64,000 nucleotides of DNA from Gammaproteobacteria bacterium (GCA_020445415.1 JAGRGP010000083.1:1-64000), one strand, 5' to 3'; shown: positions 54,531 to 62,848, numbered from the stretch's first letter. Notes: generated by a model from the letters alone, not told the origin. Numbers and translations are program-made.

Positions 54531-55969
54531 GAGCGGTCTGCCCGGATTAGGAGCCAACCCTCCCTGCTGGCGTTACCGAAAGCCTCTACCGGCAGGTTAT
54601 AGGGTATTAACAGGGCCAGCTCTCCAGATCTTGACCCCAACAGCCCGGTCAGCGGGTCATGGCGGGCAGATCGGGATTGCTCGGTTGGGGTCCAGTGTTC
54701 ACCGGGGCGCAACGGTGGAATCTGGTGGATCTCACCGCTCCAGCTCAATAGGCAGGATGGGGTGAAAGTATTTGTCGAGTTTGTTATCTGCGGGAGATGC
54801 ACAGATCCGGTCAGCGCGAGTGGCTGGGTTAATCGAACGGTTCCCGAAAACAGGTACCAAGCCGTGGAGAAAGGCTGGGTTTCGATCAAAAGTTGGCGGG
54901 TTTGGTCGCGGGTACCGTCGATACTGACCACGTTGCTGGAGGAGGCGCTGGAAGTGGGCAGATTCCTGATTCCATCCAGGGGCAGGGAGAGCTGCTCGCG
55001 GCGAGCGCCGTCCACCGACAGCAAGGCAGTGTACCGGGCACTGGAGTCTCCGGCCTCGGTTTCCATCCAGGTTACCAGGCGGGGAGGGGTTGCTCCCAGG
55101 TAAGCCAGCGCAGGCAACGCCAGGGAGGCTGCCACGGGAATCGATAGGAGAACCAGCGCCCGACCGGACAGCAGCAATCCGAAGAGCAAAATCACCGCAT
55201 AGCCAACGAAGTACAGAATAGCCAGCCGGGGGTAACTCTGGTCGGTTGCCGGTAGCAGGCGGTCCAGTATCGACGCACCCGGCAATGGTTTGGGCTGCCC
55301 GACCGACGCCACAGGTCCGCTGATCTCGATATGGCGACCTCCGCAACCGGCGTGTGACTTGATGATATCCACCACTTCCTGAGTCGTATCGATCAGATGC
55401 AGCGGTTTACAGCCACTGAGGTAGTCATCCAACGCATCGAGCTGCCGGGAATCAAGCTGGCTGAGTTGACTGGAAGGGATACTGAGTGACGCGATACCGC
55501 CATAGCCCTCAGAGGTGCGGGGCAACATCCCCACCGAGACCGGAACTTGTCCCCGGGCAGCCGAGGGTGGGCTCGAGCCTGGTGGGACTACCCACGCCTG
55601 CAACGGCTCGGCGCGATGGTTGAAGACTAGCGTCTGGCGCAGCGGTGGTTGTCCCGCGCGTTGCAGTTGGATCTGTACCGGTTGCCCCGGAGCCGGGTAG
55701 ATTGGTAGGGATAGGTCCGTTCCGATATTGGCCTCTACCACGCCGGAGTATCTGATTACCCACCCCGGGGTGGTGAGGTTGAGCTGAAAAGCCCCTCCCG
55801 CCGGGGAACTGAACTGCAGGCGGATTTCGCTACTCCGGCCAGGAACGAAGTTTCCGTCCCAGGCCGGAGTGACCGTGAGCCCGGGTGCCGCGCTGGCGAT
55901 TCCACTTAGCCAGAGCAGTCCCAGAGCAAGACCTCCGGTCATTTTGCTTGTGATCCGCCTGCTTCCCAT
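54527..55969 (-). CDS. Exported membrane-anchored protein of unknown function, MoxR-cluster
   Basis: A 480-aa protein. Signal peptide in residues about 10-28 (LALGLLWLSGIASA), then a beta-rich periplasmic domain (about 29-240) with an FVPGRSSEIRLQF segment like surface or chaperone-type beta-sandwiches, two membrane segments (about 250-295: LAILYFVGYAVILLFGLLLS), and a second domain. Overall it resembles the DUF-type exported proteins that occur next to MoxR and VWA genes. It begins 3 bases after the toroid-protein stop. No catalytic motif found. Confidence 0.78.
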   Translation of the reverse strand: MGSRRITSKMTGGLALGLLWLSGIASAAPGLTVTPAWDGNFVPGRSSEIRLQFSSPAGGAFQLNLTTPGWVIRYSGVVEANIGTDLSLPIYPAPGQPVQIQLQRAGQPPLRQTLVFNHRAEPLQAWVVPPGSSPPSAARGQVPVSVGMLPRTSEGYGGIASLSIPSSQLSQLDSRQLDALDDYLSGCKPLHLIDTTQEVVDIIKSHAGCGGRHIEISGPVASVGQPKPLPGASILDRLLPATDQSYPRLAILYFVGYAVILLFGLLLSGRALVLLSIPVAASLALPALAYLGATPPRLVTWMETEAGDSSARYTALLSVDGARREQLSLPLDGIRNLPTSSASSSNVVSIDGTRDQTRQLLIETQPFSTAWYLFSGTVRLTQPLALTGSVHLPQITNSTNTFTPSCLLSWSGEIHQIPPLRPGEHWTPTEQSRSARHDPLTGLLGSRSGELALLIPYNLPVEAFGNASREGWLLIRADRS

Positions 55970-55972
55970 CGG

Positions 55973-57055
55973 CTATTTGTTGATTACTTGGTTCAAGGCA
56001 ATCACCGACCAGGCTGTGCACAGGTTCTTGTCGCCTTCCCACCAGCGCGGGGAGTCGTTATTGACCCAGCTACCATCCTTGCTTTGCATGCCCTTGAGCT
56101 GGCGGGTAAGGTCTTCACGCCAGTTGTGACTGACTCCCTGTGCGTCGACCAGATCCTTTTCACCGTAAGCGCGCATGGTCTTGGCGAAGGCGTTGTAATA
56201 ATAAAACAGCCCCTGGTTTTTCTTGGCGCCGGGATTGGTCTCTACCGTATAGTTAGCGCGTATCCAGTCGTAGGCTGCCTTGACCCTCGGATCATTCTTG
56301 TCAGCTCCCGCGTAGAGTAGGCTGAGCAACCCGGCTGCGGTCATGCTTCCATAGGAGACGGTACCGCCGTGGGGGCTGTAACCTGGCATGTAGGCAAAAC
56401 CACCGTCATTGCTGGCCCACTCCTGGTCATTGGTCTCACTGTTGTTTTGGGAGCGGCTTATGAAGGTTAACGCCTTTTCCCACATCGGGTCATTGGCGTC
56501 AAATCCCGTAATCTTCATGGCTTCTATGGAATGATAGATATTGGATAGGTCGGGCCGCTCGTCTCCGCCGTAGCCTATGCCGCCATAGTACTTGTGGTCT
56601 GGCTCATAACCTTCTTCGCTATCCAGCTGCAGCTTATGAATATAGCGTTGGGCATTGGCAATAATCTCGGCATAGGCTGGATTATTGGTCGCCTGAAGCG
56701 CAGTGATCGCTACTGCCGTATTGTAATTGCGGTTTTGATTAGTCTCGCTGATAGAGCCATCTTCGTTGACGTGGTTCAGCAGGAATTTGACCGGCCTCGT
56801 AATAAATGGGCCGTCTCCCTCTGTGTATCCGCGCCGGTTCTCCAGGAATGCGCGCAACCCCAGTGCGGTTACGCCAACCGAACTCGACCAGGAACCGTCC
56901 TCGGCTTGGGTCTGGCGCAAGTAGTGCAAACCGCTATCCGCCAGCAACTTCGCCTCGTCGAGCAGCGCCTTGTCCATGACCCCGTCATCGGCAATAACCG
57001 TGGCCGGTAGCAGCAGTGAAGCCAGCGCCAGGGGAAAAATCGAGCTTATCTTCAT
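55973..57055 (-). CDS. Exported alpha/alpha-toroid (prenyltransferase/terpene-cyclase-like) protein
   Basis: A 360-aa protein with a signal peptide (cleavage after ATVIA, residue 22) and repeated segments of the prenyltransferase/squalene-cyclase-like toroid: LHYLRQTQAEDGSWSSSVG, VKFLLNHVNEDGSISET, DGGFAYMPGYSPHGGTVSYG and LKGMQSKDGSWVNNDS. The DGSW turns are QW-like. The catalytic DxDD of cyclases is not present, and the zinc ligands of protein prenyltransferases are not obvious. It may bind or process an isoprenoid or peptide in the periplasm. Start ATG with GAGGAT upstream. Related in fold to the truncated gene at the window end. Confidence 0.85.
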   Translation of the reverse strand: MKISSIFPLALASLLLPATVIADDGVMDKALLDEAKLLADSGLHYLRQTQAEDGSWSSSVGVTALGLRAFLENRRGYTEGDGPFITRPVKFLLNHVNEDGSISETNQNRNYNTAVAITALQATNNPAYAEIIANAQRYIHKLQLDSEEGYEPDHKYYGGIGYGGDERPDLSNIYHSIEAMKITGFDANDPMWEKALTFISRSQNNSETNDQEWASNDGGFAYMPGYSPHGGTVSYGSMTAAGLLSLLYAGADKNDPRVKAAYDWIRANYTVETNPGAKKNQGLFYYYNAFAKTMRAYGEKDLVDAQGVSHNWREDLTRQLKGMQSKDGSWVNNDSPRWWEGDKNLCTAWSVIALNQVINK

Positions 57056-57082
57056 CAGTGATTATCCTCATGTTGGGAGTTA

Positions 57083-57799
57083 TTAAGGTGTTGCTTGAGA
57101 AATCCCGGCCCGTGCGTCGGTTGTGGCCGAGGGTCGGTTCAGTAGGTTGGCCAAATATCGGCTCACTAACCCGATACCGACATAAACGATGCTGGCGATG
57201 GCTGCCGAAGGGTACTCGTAACGCAGGCCGCCAAAGGGGGAATGGCGGTAGAACCACTCACCTCGCAGATAGTCCCATTCGGCCAGCGACGCCAAATAAC
57301 TCAGTGGGCTGAAGGCGATGATCAGGTTCGTTCCCCAGAGCGGACTCGGGATGAGATCCACCGCCGGTCCTGTCCACAGCGGTGCGCTTGCCAGCAGCAC
57401 GGCGAGGCAGAATATCATCCAGGACGAGAACGGCGGGTCGTCCGTAAAACGGGTCAGCAGCTGGATCAAACCACCGGCGGAAAATACTAAGATGCCAACG
57501 CCCAACGCCAGCTGAAAGTGCAGCGAATGAGTGGCAATGTAGGTAACGGGGAGGTGCCAGGTAAGCACTGCCAGGACGCCGAGGCCTGCCAACAACGCGG
57601 ATTGCAACTGACCGGGTGCGAGGGGTGGTTCGCTACCCCGACTGTAGAGCAACACCAAGGCACTTGTCAGACACAGAGTGGCAAGCAGCCAGCGGCATTC
57701 CCCTTCGGGGAGCGCCATTGGCAGGGTGGTGGCAAGCAGTTCACTGCCTGCCAGGATCCACAATAAATACCAGACTGTCTTTATCCCCGAGCGCCGCAC
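57083..57799 (-). CDS. Polytopic membrane protein of unknown function
   Basis: A 238-aa protein with about six to seven membrane segments spread through residues 8-225 and no recognisable motif. Start is a GTG with GAGGAT about 7 bases upstream, 16 bases after the synthase stop. Length and hydrophobicity suggest a small transporter or membrane-embedded enzyme of the cluster, but nothing in the sequence decides. Confidence 0.75.
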   Translation of the reverse strand: MRRSGIKTVWYLLWILAGSELLATTLPMALPEGECRWLLATLCLTSALVLLYSRGSEPPLAPGQLQSALLAGLGVLAVLTWHLPVTYIATHSLHFQLALGVGILVFSAGGLIQLLTRFTDDPPFSSWMIFCLAVLLASAPLWTGPAVDLIPSPLWGTNLIIAFSPLSYLASLAEWDYLRGEWFYRHSPFGGLRYEYPSAAIASIVYVGIGLVSRYLANLLNRPSATTDARAGISQATP

Positions 57800-57815
57800 C
57801 GATTATCCTCACCGG

Positions 57816-59054
57816 CTAGCGGACGCTATCAAGTTTGGCGGTGCGTACCTGAGCCCTGGATAGGTGAGCCTCGGTGTATCGTAGCAGCCGGTCGTACTGG
57901 GTATGCAAGGCCATATCCTTAACCTGGATGGGATTCTTGAAGAAGGCCGCGAGGTGATGCATGGGGCCGCTTTCCCCGTTGCGGGCGGCAAATTCCGCCA
58001 GCCGTACCATATCCAGGACCAGAGGGGCAGCGAGAATCGAATCACACCCTTGCCAGGTAAACTGCATAGACATTCTGACATCCAGAAATCCTTGAAAATG
58101 GATGAGATCCCAAGCTGTCTTCCAATCACCCAGGGACGGCACGAAGTTGATGTCGACACCGGAATGCGGGGTATAGCCGAGGATGCTGTCCAACACATTT
58201 CCCTTGTTACGCATCTTTGCGGTGCGGTTCTCGGGATTGTCCAGCGCCTTGCCATCGTTGTTGCCGAGCAGATTGGTGCCTTCCCAACTGAGCACCCGCA
58301 GGTTGCGGGAGGCAAACATGGGAGCCAGTGCGGTCTTCACCAAGGTTTCGCCGGTCTTGCCGTCGTTGCCGTAGTAAGGCAGGTTGCGCTGGCGGGCAAG
58401 TTCCTCTACTGCCCCCAGGGTAGTCCCGGCATTTGGGGTGAAATTGATGTAAGAACAATCTGCTTGGAATGCGGCGTATACATAACAGATGCTGGGCGTT
58501 ACCAAACCTTTCCGATTGTTGTCGATCAGGGATTCTAGCCCTTGCAGGGTATCGTGCTCCGCGACTGTGGCGGGCTCGGGTTCGGAGGAGGTGACGTTGA
58601 CCACCACCACATGATCCAGTCCATGCTTGTTTTGAAAATTGCGCAGTTCACCGGTTAAGTCGTCGGTCAGCTCCCGCAATGTCGGGAGGCCCGAATTGGG
58701 ACGGGCAGGACGCCAGGTCATATGGCGGTTCACCAGAATATCTTCTTCTGTCCGCGTAATGGCGGGGGTTACTGCATCCAGGATTTCCCGTGAGATTGTT
58801 TTGGAATGGCTGTAGAGGTGCGACGCGGACTCAAGCAGCGGTCGTGGACTGATGTCGATGCCTCCAAATACCAGGTCTGCTGGGTTTCCAAGAGGCAGTT
58901 GATTCATCGGCGCGACCTGGGTCGTGAGACCCGCTTCGGATATCAATCCTTGCTTGAGAGCGAAAGCTCCCACCATCATGGTCGCGGCAATATCGCCCTT
59001 GGCGCCTGCCAGCCAGACACCAATCCGGGGTTGAACTTGACTATTTGGGTACAT
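57816..59054 (-). CDS. ino1: Divergent myo-inositol-1-phosphate synthase-like protein
   Basis: A 412-aa protein of the inositol-3-phosphate synthase family, which turns glucose-6-phosphate into inositol phosphate by an NAD-dependent cyclisation. Family landmarks are GNDGKTGETLVKTALAPMF, SWEGTNLLGNNDGKAL, MRNKGNVLDSILGY and the aldolase-like VDINFVPSLGDWKTAWDLI. The NAD-binding N terminus reads GVWLAGAKGDIAATMMVGA, unlike the usual GLGGNNG. It is first in the 18-gene run, with a long hairpin-rich leader. ATG at 59054 follows AAGGACGAG; a GTG at 59075 is in frame. Whether the product is inositol phosphate or another cyclitol is open. Confidence 0.88.
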   Translation of the reverse strand: MYPNSQVQPRIGVWLAGAKGDIAATMMVGAFALKQGLISEAGLTTQVAPMNQLPLGNPADLVFGGIDISPRPLLESASHLYSHSKTISREILDAVTPAITRTEEDILVNRHMTWRPARPNSGLPTLRELTDDLTGELRNFQNKHGLDHVVVVNVTSSEPEPATVAEHDTLQGLESLIDNNRKGLVTPSICYVYAAFQADCSYINFTPNAGTTLGAVEELARQRNLPYYGNDGKTGETLVKTALAPMFASRNLRVLSWEGTNLLGNNDGKALDNPENRTAKMRNKGNVLDSILGYTPHSGVDINFVPSLGDWKTAWDLIHFQGFLDVRMSMQFTWQGCDSILAAPLVLDMVRLAEFAARNGESGPMHHLAAFFKNPIQVKDMALHTQYDRLLRYTEAHLSRAQVRTAKLDSVR

Positions 59055-59094
59055 AATACGCTCGTCCTTTATCACAACATTTCAACAACTGGTT

Positions 59095-59138
59095 CCGCTG
59101 CAGAAACCTCGCCATGGGGGTGTTGGTTTCTGTAGCGG
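59095..59138 (-). repeat. Long inverted repeat in synthase leader
   Basis: Arms of 14 bases, 59095-59108 and 59125-59138, match at 13 of 14 positions with a 16-base loop. The stem lies about 40 to 85 bases before the synthase start codon, so it would form in the leader RNA. It is not followed by a T-run on either strand, so it does not look like an intrinsic terminator. It could be an RNA control element or a protein-binding site. Confidence 0.6.
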
Positions 59139-59182
59139 CACAGTGGACGTTATCTTTGATTTTGCGGTTCACGTCTCACCCC

Positions 59183-59200
59183 CACCGGCGCGAACCGGTG
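59183..59200. repeat. Short perfect inverted repeat (CACCGG/CCGGTG)
   Basis: Six-base perfect arms around a six-base loop, flanked by further matching CTCACC and GGTGAG-like bases. With its neighbour at 59215-59243 it makes a cluster of stem-loops in the long leader. Function unknown. Confidence 0.45.
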
Positions 59201-59214
59201 AGGGATCCTGAACC

Positions 59215-59243
59215 ACCCGGTCCGTTGTGGGGGTGGACCGGGT
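59215..59243. repeat. Perfect 9-base inverted repeat
   Basis: ACCCGGTCC at 59215-59223 and its exact complement at 59235-59243 with an 11-base loop. GC-rich and stable in RNA, with no T-run after it on either strand. About 165 bases upstream of the synthase start. Confidence 0.5.
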
Positions 59244-59409
59244 GAGCCGGTAACCCGGCAACTTCATTTCGAGAGGAAGAGTTGCAAGTTACTCAGCAAT
59301 TACTACGCCAATCTAATCAAACACGCCATTTATTTTGAAAATATACGTTAAAACAATGAATAGAAAAATATACTTAATGTTTTATTAGAAATTGGATCGT
59401 GGTGAAAAA

Positions 59410-59426
59410 TGTACGAAGGTTGTACA
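59410..59426. promoter_or_regulatory. TGTACA-type palindrome, site 1
   Basis: TGTACGA-AGG-TTGTACA, a near-perfect dyad with TGTAC repeated at 11-base spacing, about one helical turn. It has the geometry of NtrC-type activator sites. It lies 356 bases upstream of the synthase ATG and pairs with a second copy 103 bases away. Confidence 0.5.
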
Positions 59427-59511
59427 AGACAGATCAGGTCGGTATGCGTATTGTTATAATTAATCTACTAAAAACAAATAGATAGATATTTTTGGTGAGA
59501 TCGTGCTCAGA

Positions 59512-59530
59512 CTGTACAAGGAATGTACAG
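59512..59530. promoter_or_regulatory. TGTACA-type palindrome, site 2
   Basis: CTGTACA-AGGAA-TGTACAG, a perfect 7-5-7 dyad, again with TGTAC at 11-base spacing. It stands 115 bases before the end of the response-regulator gene and 458 bases from the synthase start, a normal range for enhancer sites of sigma54 activators. The response regulator encoded next to it is the natural candidate binder (inference). Confidence 0.55.
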
Positions 59531-59645
59531 GCAGTGGATGGAGGTTTCCCTAAACTGCCGTGGCTTGCTAAAGCCACTGTTTCACCGGGCTTGCCACTGC
59601 TGTCAGCCGACGGCCGCGAGTTGGCGGGTCGGTTCAGAGAGGAGG

Positions 59646-61055
59646 TCAGGGCAGCTTCTTGCGCAGGGTCGTGCGGTTAATACCGAGCAGTCGGGAAGCG
59701 GCAACCTGATTGTTATCGCATAGGCGGAGCGCTTCATCGATTAATACCTGCTCCACCAGGCCAGTGATGCGATGAAACAGTGGCGCTTCCTCGCCGGATT
59801 CGCGCAGTAGCTCACGGACCGCTGAATCCAGGCGTTGTTTAGCACCTTCTTCGCTGCCACTGCCCGGCGTCCCTACCGCAGACGCATTGTTCGCATCGCC
59901 CAGATGTAGGTCATGGAGGGTTAATTGGTCTCCGCGACTGAGGAGAACCGCCTTGCGCAGGGTGTTTTCGAGCTCACGTACGTTGCCGGGCCATGGATAG
60001 GAACTCAGGCGTTCCAGGGCGACTGGGTGGATCGAGGTAACCTGACGGTGAAGTTCCAGGTTGGCACGCCCCAAAAAATGGTTAGCCAGCAGCACCAGGT
60101 CTTGTCCTCGCTTGCGCAGTGGCGGCACGTGGAGGTTGACCAGGTTAATGCGGTGAAACAAGTCCTCCCGAAAACGCTTTTGCTCCACTTCGTGCTGCAG
60201 ATCCCGGTTGGTCGCGGTAAGGATTCTAGCGTCCACCGGGAGAGAGGTGGAGCTTCCGACACGTTCGAAACGGCGTTCCTGGAGTACCCGCAGCAGTTTG
60301 CTCTGCAAGTGATAGTCCAATTCACCAATTTCATCCAGAAACAGCGTTCCCCCTGCCGCTGTCTCGAAACGGCCCAACCGTCGCTGGGTGGCGCCGGTAA
60401 AGGCCCCGCGCTCGTGGCCGAAGAGTTCGCTTTCCAGCAGTTGGGCGGGGATGGCTCCGCAGTTTACGGCAACGAACGGTTGATCCTTGCGCGCGCTATT
60501 GGCGTGGATCCCCTTGGCTACCAGTTCCTTGCCCACCCCGCTTTCGCCACTGATCAGAACACTCAGGTCGTTGCTGGTCAGCAAGCCCATGAGTTTGAAG
60601 ACTTCCTGCATCTCCGGAGATTGACCGATCAGCGCGTCGGCTGTGCCAACAGTAGCTGGGACTTTGGCGGGAACCGGTGTTGTGCCCCGCGGTCGCTGGG
60701 TCCCCGCTGCCCGTTCCAGAATGGATCTGACCTGGTCGATCTCTAAGGGCTTTCCCACGTACTCGTAGGCACCCAGGCGGACCGCCTCCAGTGCCGTCTG
60801 CACCGTTCCATAGGCGGTCATCATCACGACCGGCGCCTGCGGCCAGCGGCGCCTGATCTCGCCCAGCACGGTAAGTCCGTCTACCCCGGGCATCTGGACG
60901 TCGAGAAATACCAGCGCCGGTTGTTCCGTCTCAATGGCCGACAAGGCCTCGTGCCCGGACGAAGCGATCCACGGCAGGTAGCCTGCCAGTTCGACTACCT
61001 CGCTTAATGCCTCGCAGATCGAGGCTTCGTCATCAACGATCAGAATCCGTTTCAT
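59646..61055 (-). CDS. NtrC-family sigma54-dependent response regulator
   Basis: A 469-aa activator. Receiver domain residues 1-120 with phospho-acceptor Asp52 (VFLDVQMPG); AAA+ domain with GESGVGKE (170-177) and the sigma54-contact loop GAFTGA (217-222); C-terminal Fis-type helix-turn-helix ending [20 protein letters not shown]. All parts needed to activate sigma54 promoters are present. It starts 5 bases after the kinase stop, so the pair is co-transcribed. The architecture resembles PrsR-type regulators linked to exopolysaccharide and surface proteins, but I cannot assign that subgroup with certainty. Confidence 0.95.
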   Translation of the reverse strand: MKRILIVDDEASICEALSEVVELAGYLPWIASSGHEALSAIETEQPALVFLDVQMPGVDGLTVLGEIRRRWPQAPVVMMTAYGTVQTALEAVRLGAYEYVGKPLEIDQVRSILERAAGTQRPRGTTPVPAKVPATVGTADALIGQSPEMQEVFKLMGLLTSNDLSVLISGESGVGKELVAKGIHANSARKDQPFVAVNCGAIPAQLLESELFGHERGAFTGATQRRLGRFETAAGGTLFLDEIGELDYHLQSKLLRVLQERRFERVGSSTSLPVDARILTATNRDLQHEVEQKRFREDLFHRINLVNLHVPPLRKRGQDLVLLANHFLGRANLELHRQVTSIHPVALERLSSYPWPGNVRELENTLRKAVLLSRGDQLTLHDLHLGDANNASAVGTPGSGSEEGAKQRLDSAVRELLRESGEEAPLFHRITGLVEQVLIDEALRLCDNNQVAASRLLGINRTTLRKKLP

Positions 61056-61060
61056 GGATA

Positions 61061-62473
61061 TCAGGTTGTGTAATGGTTTACGTTATCGGCTCCTTGGGGA
61101 TACTTTACCGGTAAGTGAACGGTAAAGGCGGCTCCCCCTAGCCGTTGGCTGCTGCCCACCTGTAATTGCCCGTCGTGCAGCTCCAGCAGTTCACGGCAGA
61201 TCGCCAGGCCAACGCCCAGGCCATGGGGTTTGCGAGACGGAACCGTTTTACCCGGGTTTCCCCCCAGCAGTGCGTCGGGGACTCCCGGCCCCGAGTCCTC
61301 TATGGTGAGTGATATCCTCTCCGGTGCCCCCGCCTCCAGCCGGGTAATAATCCCAATTCTGCCCCCTTGAGCAAGTTCATCGGCGGCATTGTTGATCAGG
61401 TTGAACAGTACCTGCTTGATGCGGTTGGGGTCCAGCAACATCATCGGCAGCTCCCCAAAATCGAGTTCGATTTCAATCCCCCGGTGGGCGAGCTGGGGCT
61501 TGAGCAGGCCTAGTACCTCATCGATCAGTGCATTCAACCGGGTAGGTTGGTACTGCAGGCGTATCTCACTTCCCGTCGTTAACAGCGATGAGACGATCAG
61601 CTCCAAACGCTGCACCTCGTCGAGCAGGCGCTGAACGCGTTTGCCCTGAAGCGGTTCCCGAGGGGCCTCGCCCAGAAGTTGTAGCTGCAGCTTAATCGCG
61701 GTAAGCGGGTTGCGGATCTCGTGGGCGACGCGGGCCGCCATCTCCCCGAGGGCCTGCAGGCGATTTTGTTCGGCGATCTCCCGCTGATAGCCTGCCAGTT
61801 GGCCCGCCATGCGATTCAGGTTGCTTCCCAATTCCGCCACTTCCCGGGGCCCATCAATGGTAACGCGCGATTCCAGATCTCCGGCGGCGATTTGTTCCGC
61901 CAACCGGGAGAGCCGGGTGATGGGAACCGTGATGCCCCGGGCAATGCGGTGCAGCAGCCAGGATAGGAGCAGAGCGCCGGCCAGGGCCCCAACCCCGAGA
62001 AGCAGGGCCATTCGTCCCGATGCCTGACGGAGTTCCGCTAACCCGGCGATGGCGACTATCGCCCGATAGGGGCCACCGATCTCCTGCCGTAACGGTCGGA
62101 TGAGAATGCTGTAATCCTGCTCCCCGATGGCGGCAATGGCACTGTATACACCCTGGGAGCGTTGCGACCATCCCTGCTGGATCACTGGGGTGAAGGCACT
62201 ATTCACCGGTGTGGGTGTAATGCTTCCTTGTGCCGTGATCAGATACAGGTCGGCCTGCAACAATTCTCCCAGCCTGACTAGCAGATCCGGGGTCAAGGGC
62301 AGGTTGCCCCGGGCCAGCACGCCAACGGCGTCCTCCAGGCGAATCTCCCGTTGTTGCTGAAGGCTGTCCGCGAACAGCGAAGAGGCTGCCAGCCATGCGC
62401 TTAAAAAACCGGTAAGTAGCACCAGTGCCAATGGGGCAAGGATACGCGGATAAATTGAACGGGACGGACTCAT
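61061..62473 (-). CDS. Membrane sensor histidine kinase
   Basis: A 470-aa kinase. Two membrane segments (about 11-32 and 155-175) enclose a 120-residue periplasmic sensor domain, then HAMP (about 176-230), H-box with His251 in VAHEIRNPLTAIKLQL, and a catalytic domain with N-box NLINNAADELA, G1 DSGPGVP and G2 GLGVGLAI. The frame is open to a TTG at 62509, but ATG at 62473 gives a normal start; neither has a strong ribosome site. Partner of the adjacent response regulator. Signal unknown. Confidence 0.93.
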   Translation of the reverse strand: MSPSRSIYPRILAPLALVLLTGFLSAWLAASSLFADSLQQQREIRLEDAVGVLARGNLPLTPDLLVRLGELLQADLYLITAQGSITPTPVNSAFTPVIQQGWSQRSQGVYSAIAAIGEQDYSILIRPLRQEIGGPYRAIVAIAGLAELRQASGRMALLLGVGALAGALLLSWLLHRIARGITVPITRLSRLAEQIAAGDLESRVTIDGPREVAELGSNLNRMAGQLAGYQREIAEQNRLQALGEMAARVAHEIRNPLTAIKLQLQLLGEAPREPLQGKRVQRLLDEVQRLELIVSSLLTTGSEIRLQYQPTRLNALIDEVLGLLKPQLAHRGIEIELDFGELPMMLLDPNRIKQVLFNLINNAADELAQGGRIGIITRLEAGAPERISLTIEDSGPGVPDALLGGNPGKTVPSRKPHGLGVGLAICRELLELHDGQLQVGSSQRLGGAAFTVHLPVKYPQGADNVNHYTT

Positions 62474-62509
62474 GGACGGGCAGGTACTCTGGCAGCCATT
62501 AATCTTCAA

Positions 62510-62848
62510 GATCGCATTAATATACGTAAATATTATCCGTATTTCTTACTCCTTGACCCTCGCTGTTAGGCGGGCCGGCAAGTTTGCTACCGCCAGTGGC
62601 GTATTGGTGTGGAAGAGAAAATCCCGTGCTGATTAACGCCAGGCGTAAACGGAGTGCTCAGAACTGTCCAGAAATTTTACACTTGCCAAGTATTAGCTGT
62701 TTATATGGCTCTTAACTATCTGATTATGCGGTATATGGACCATAAGGCATAGTTTATGCAAGCAGTTCGTGACGGTCTTGGATTCCGTGGTGTGGGCCAT
62801 GTAGTGGGAATCTGTGACCATTATCTGAGCGAAGAGGACCTTTAAAAC
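62510..62848. other. Divergent intergenic region, kinase / exported toroid-like protein
   Basis: About 340 bases between two divergent genes. I see an AT-rich patch at 62515-62550 and a degenerate TGTACA-like dyad at 62665-62681, but no reliable sigma70 or sigma54 box, no tRNA and no terminator. A reading frame of 226 codons crosses from 62693 to 63373 on the minus strand but is antisense to the exported protein gene and looks spurious. Confidence 0.5.
62665..62681. promoter_or_regulatory. Degenerate TGTACA-type dyad, site 3
   Basis: TGTCCA-GAAAT-TTTACA matches the 6-5-6 arrangement of the two sites near 59.4-59.5 kb at 10 of 12 half-site positions. It lies 168 bases before the ATG at 62849. 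Weak on its own; listed because the spacing is the same and the same regulator is nearby. Confidence 0.3.

Larger units (their letters stand above)
59055..59645 (-). other. Regulatory gap upstream of the 18-gene run
   Basis: About 590 bases without a supported gene. From the synthase side: an untranslated leader with three inverted repeats (59095-59243), then a very AT-rich patch (59320-59500), then two TGTACA palindromes (59410-59530). No T-run terminator follows any hairpin. I searched for a sigma54 -24/-12 pair (GG-N10-GC) on the minus strand and found none convincing. The promoter of the long run must be here; the response regulator gene ends at 59646 on the same strand, so read-through is also possible. 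Confidence 0.6.

Noticed and set aside
40026..59054. Recent horizontal transfer of the 18-gene run
   Set aside because: Base composition and codon style look like the flanking housekeeping genes by eye, and no tRNA, integrase or direct repeats mark the edges. Transfer cannot be excluded but has no support here.
59055..59400. Sigma54 -24/-12 promoter for the 18-gene run
   Set aside because: No GG-N10-GC pair with the TGGCAC/TTGC context was found. The nearest, around 59290-59306, lacks GG at -24. Sigma54 control is inferred only from the regulator type.
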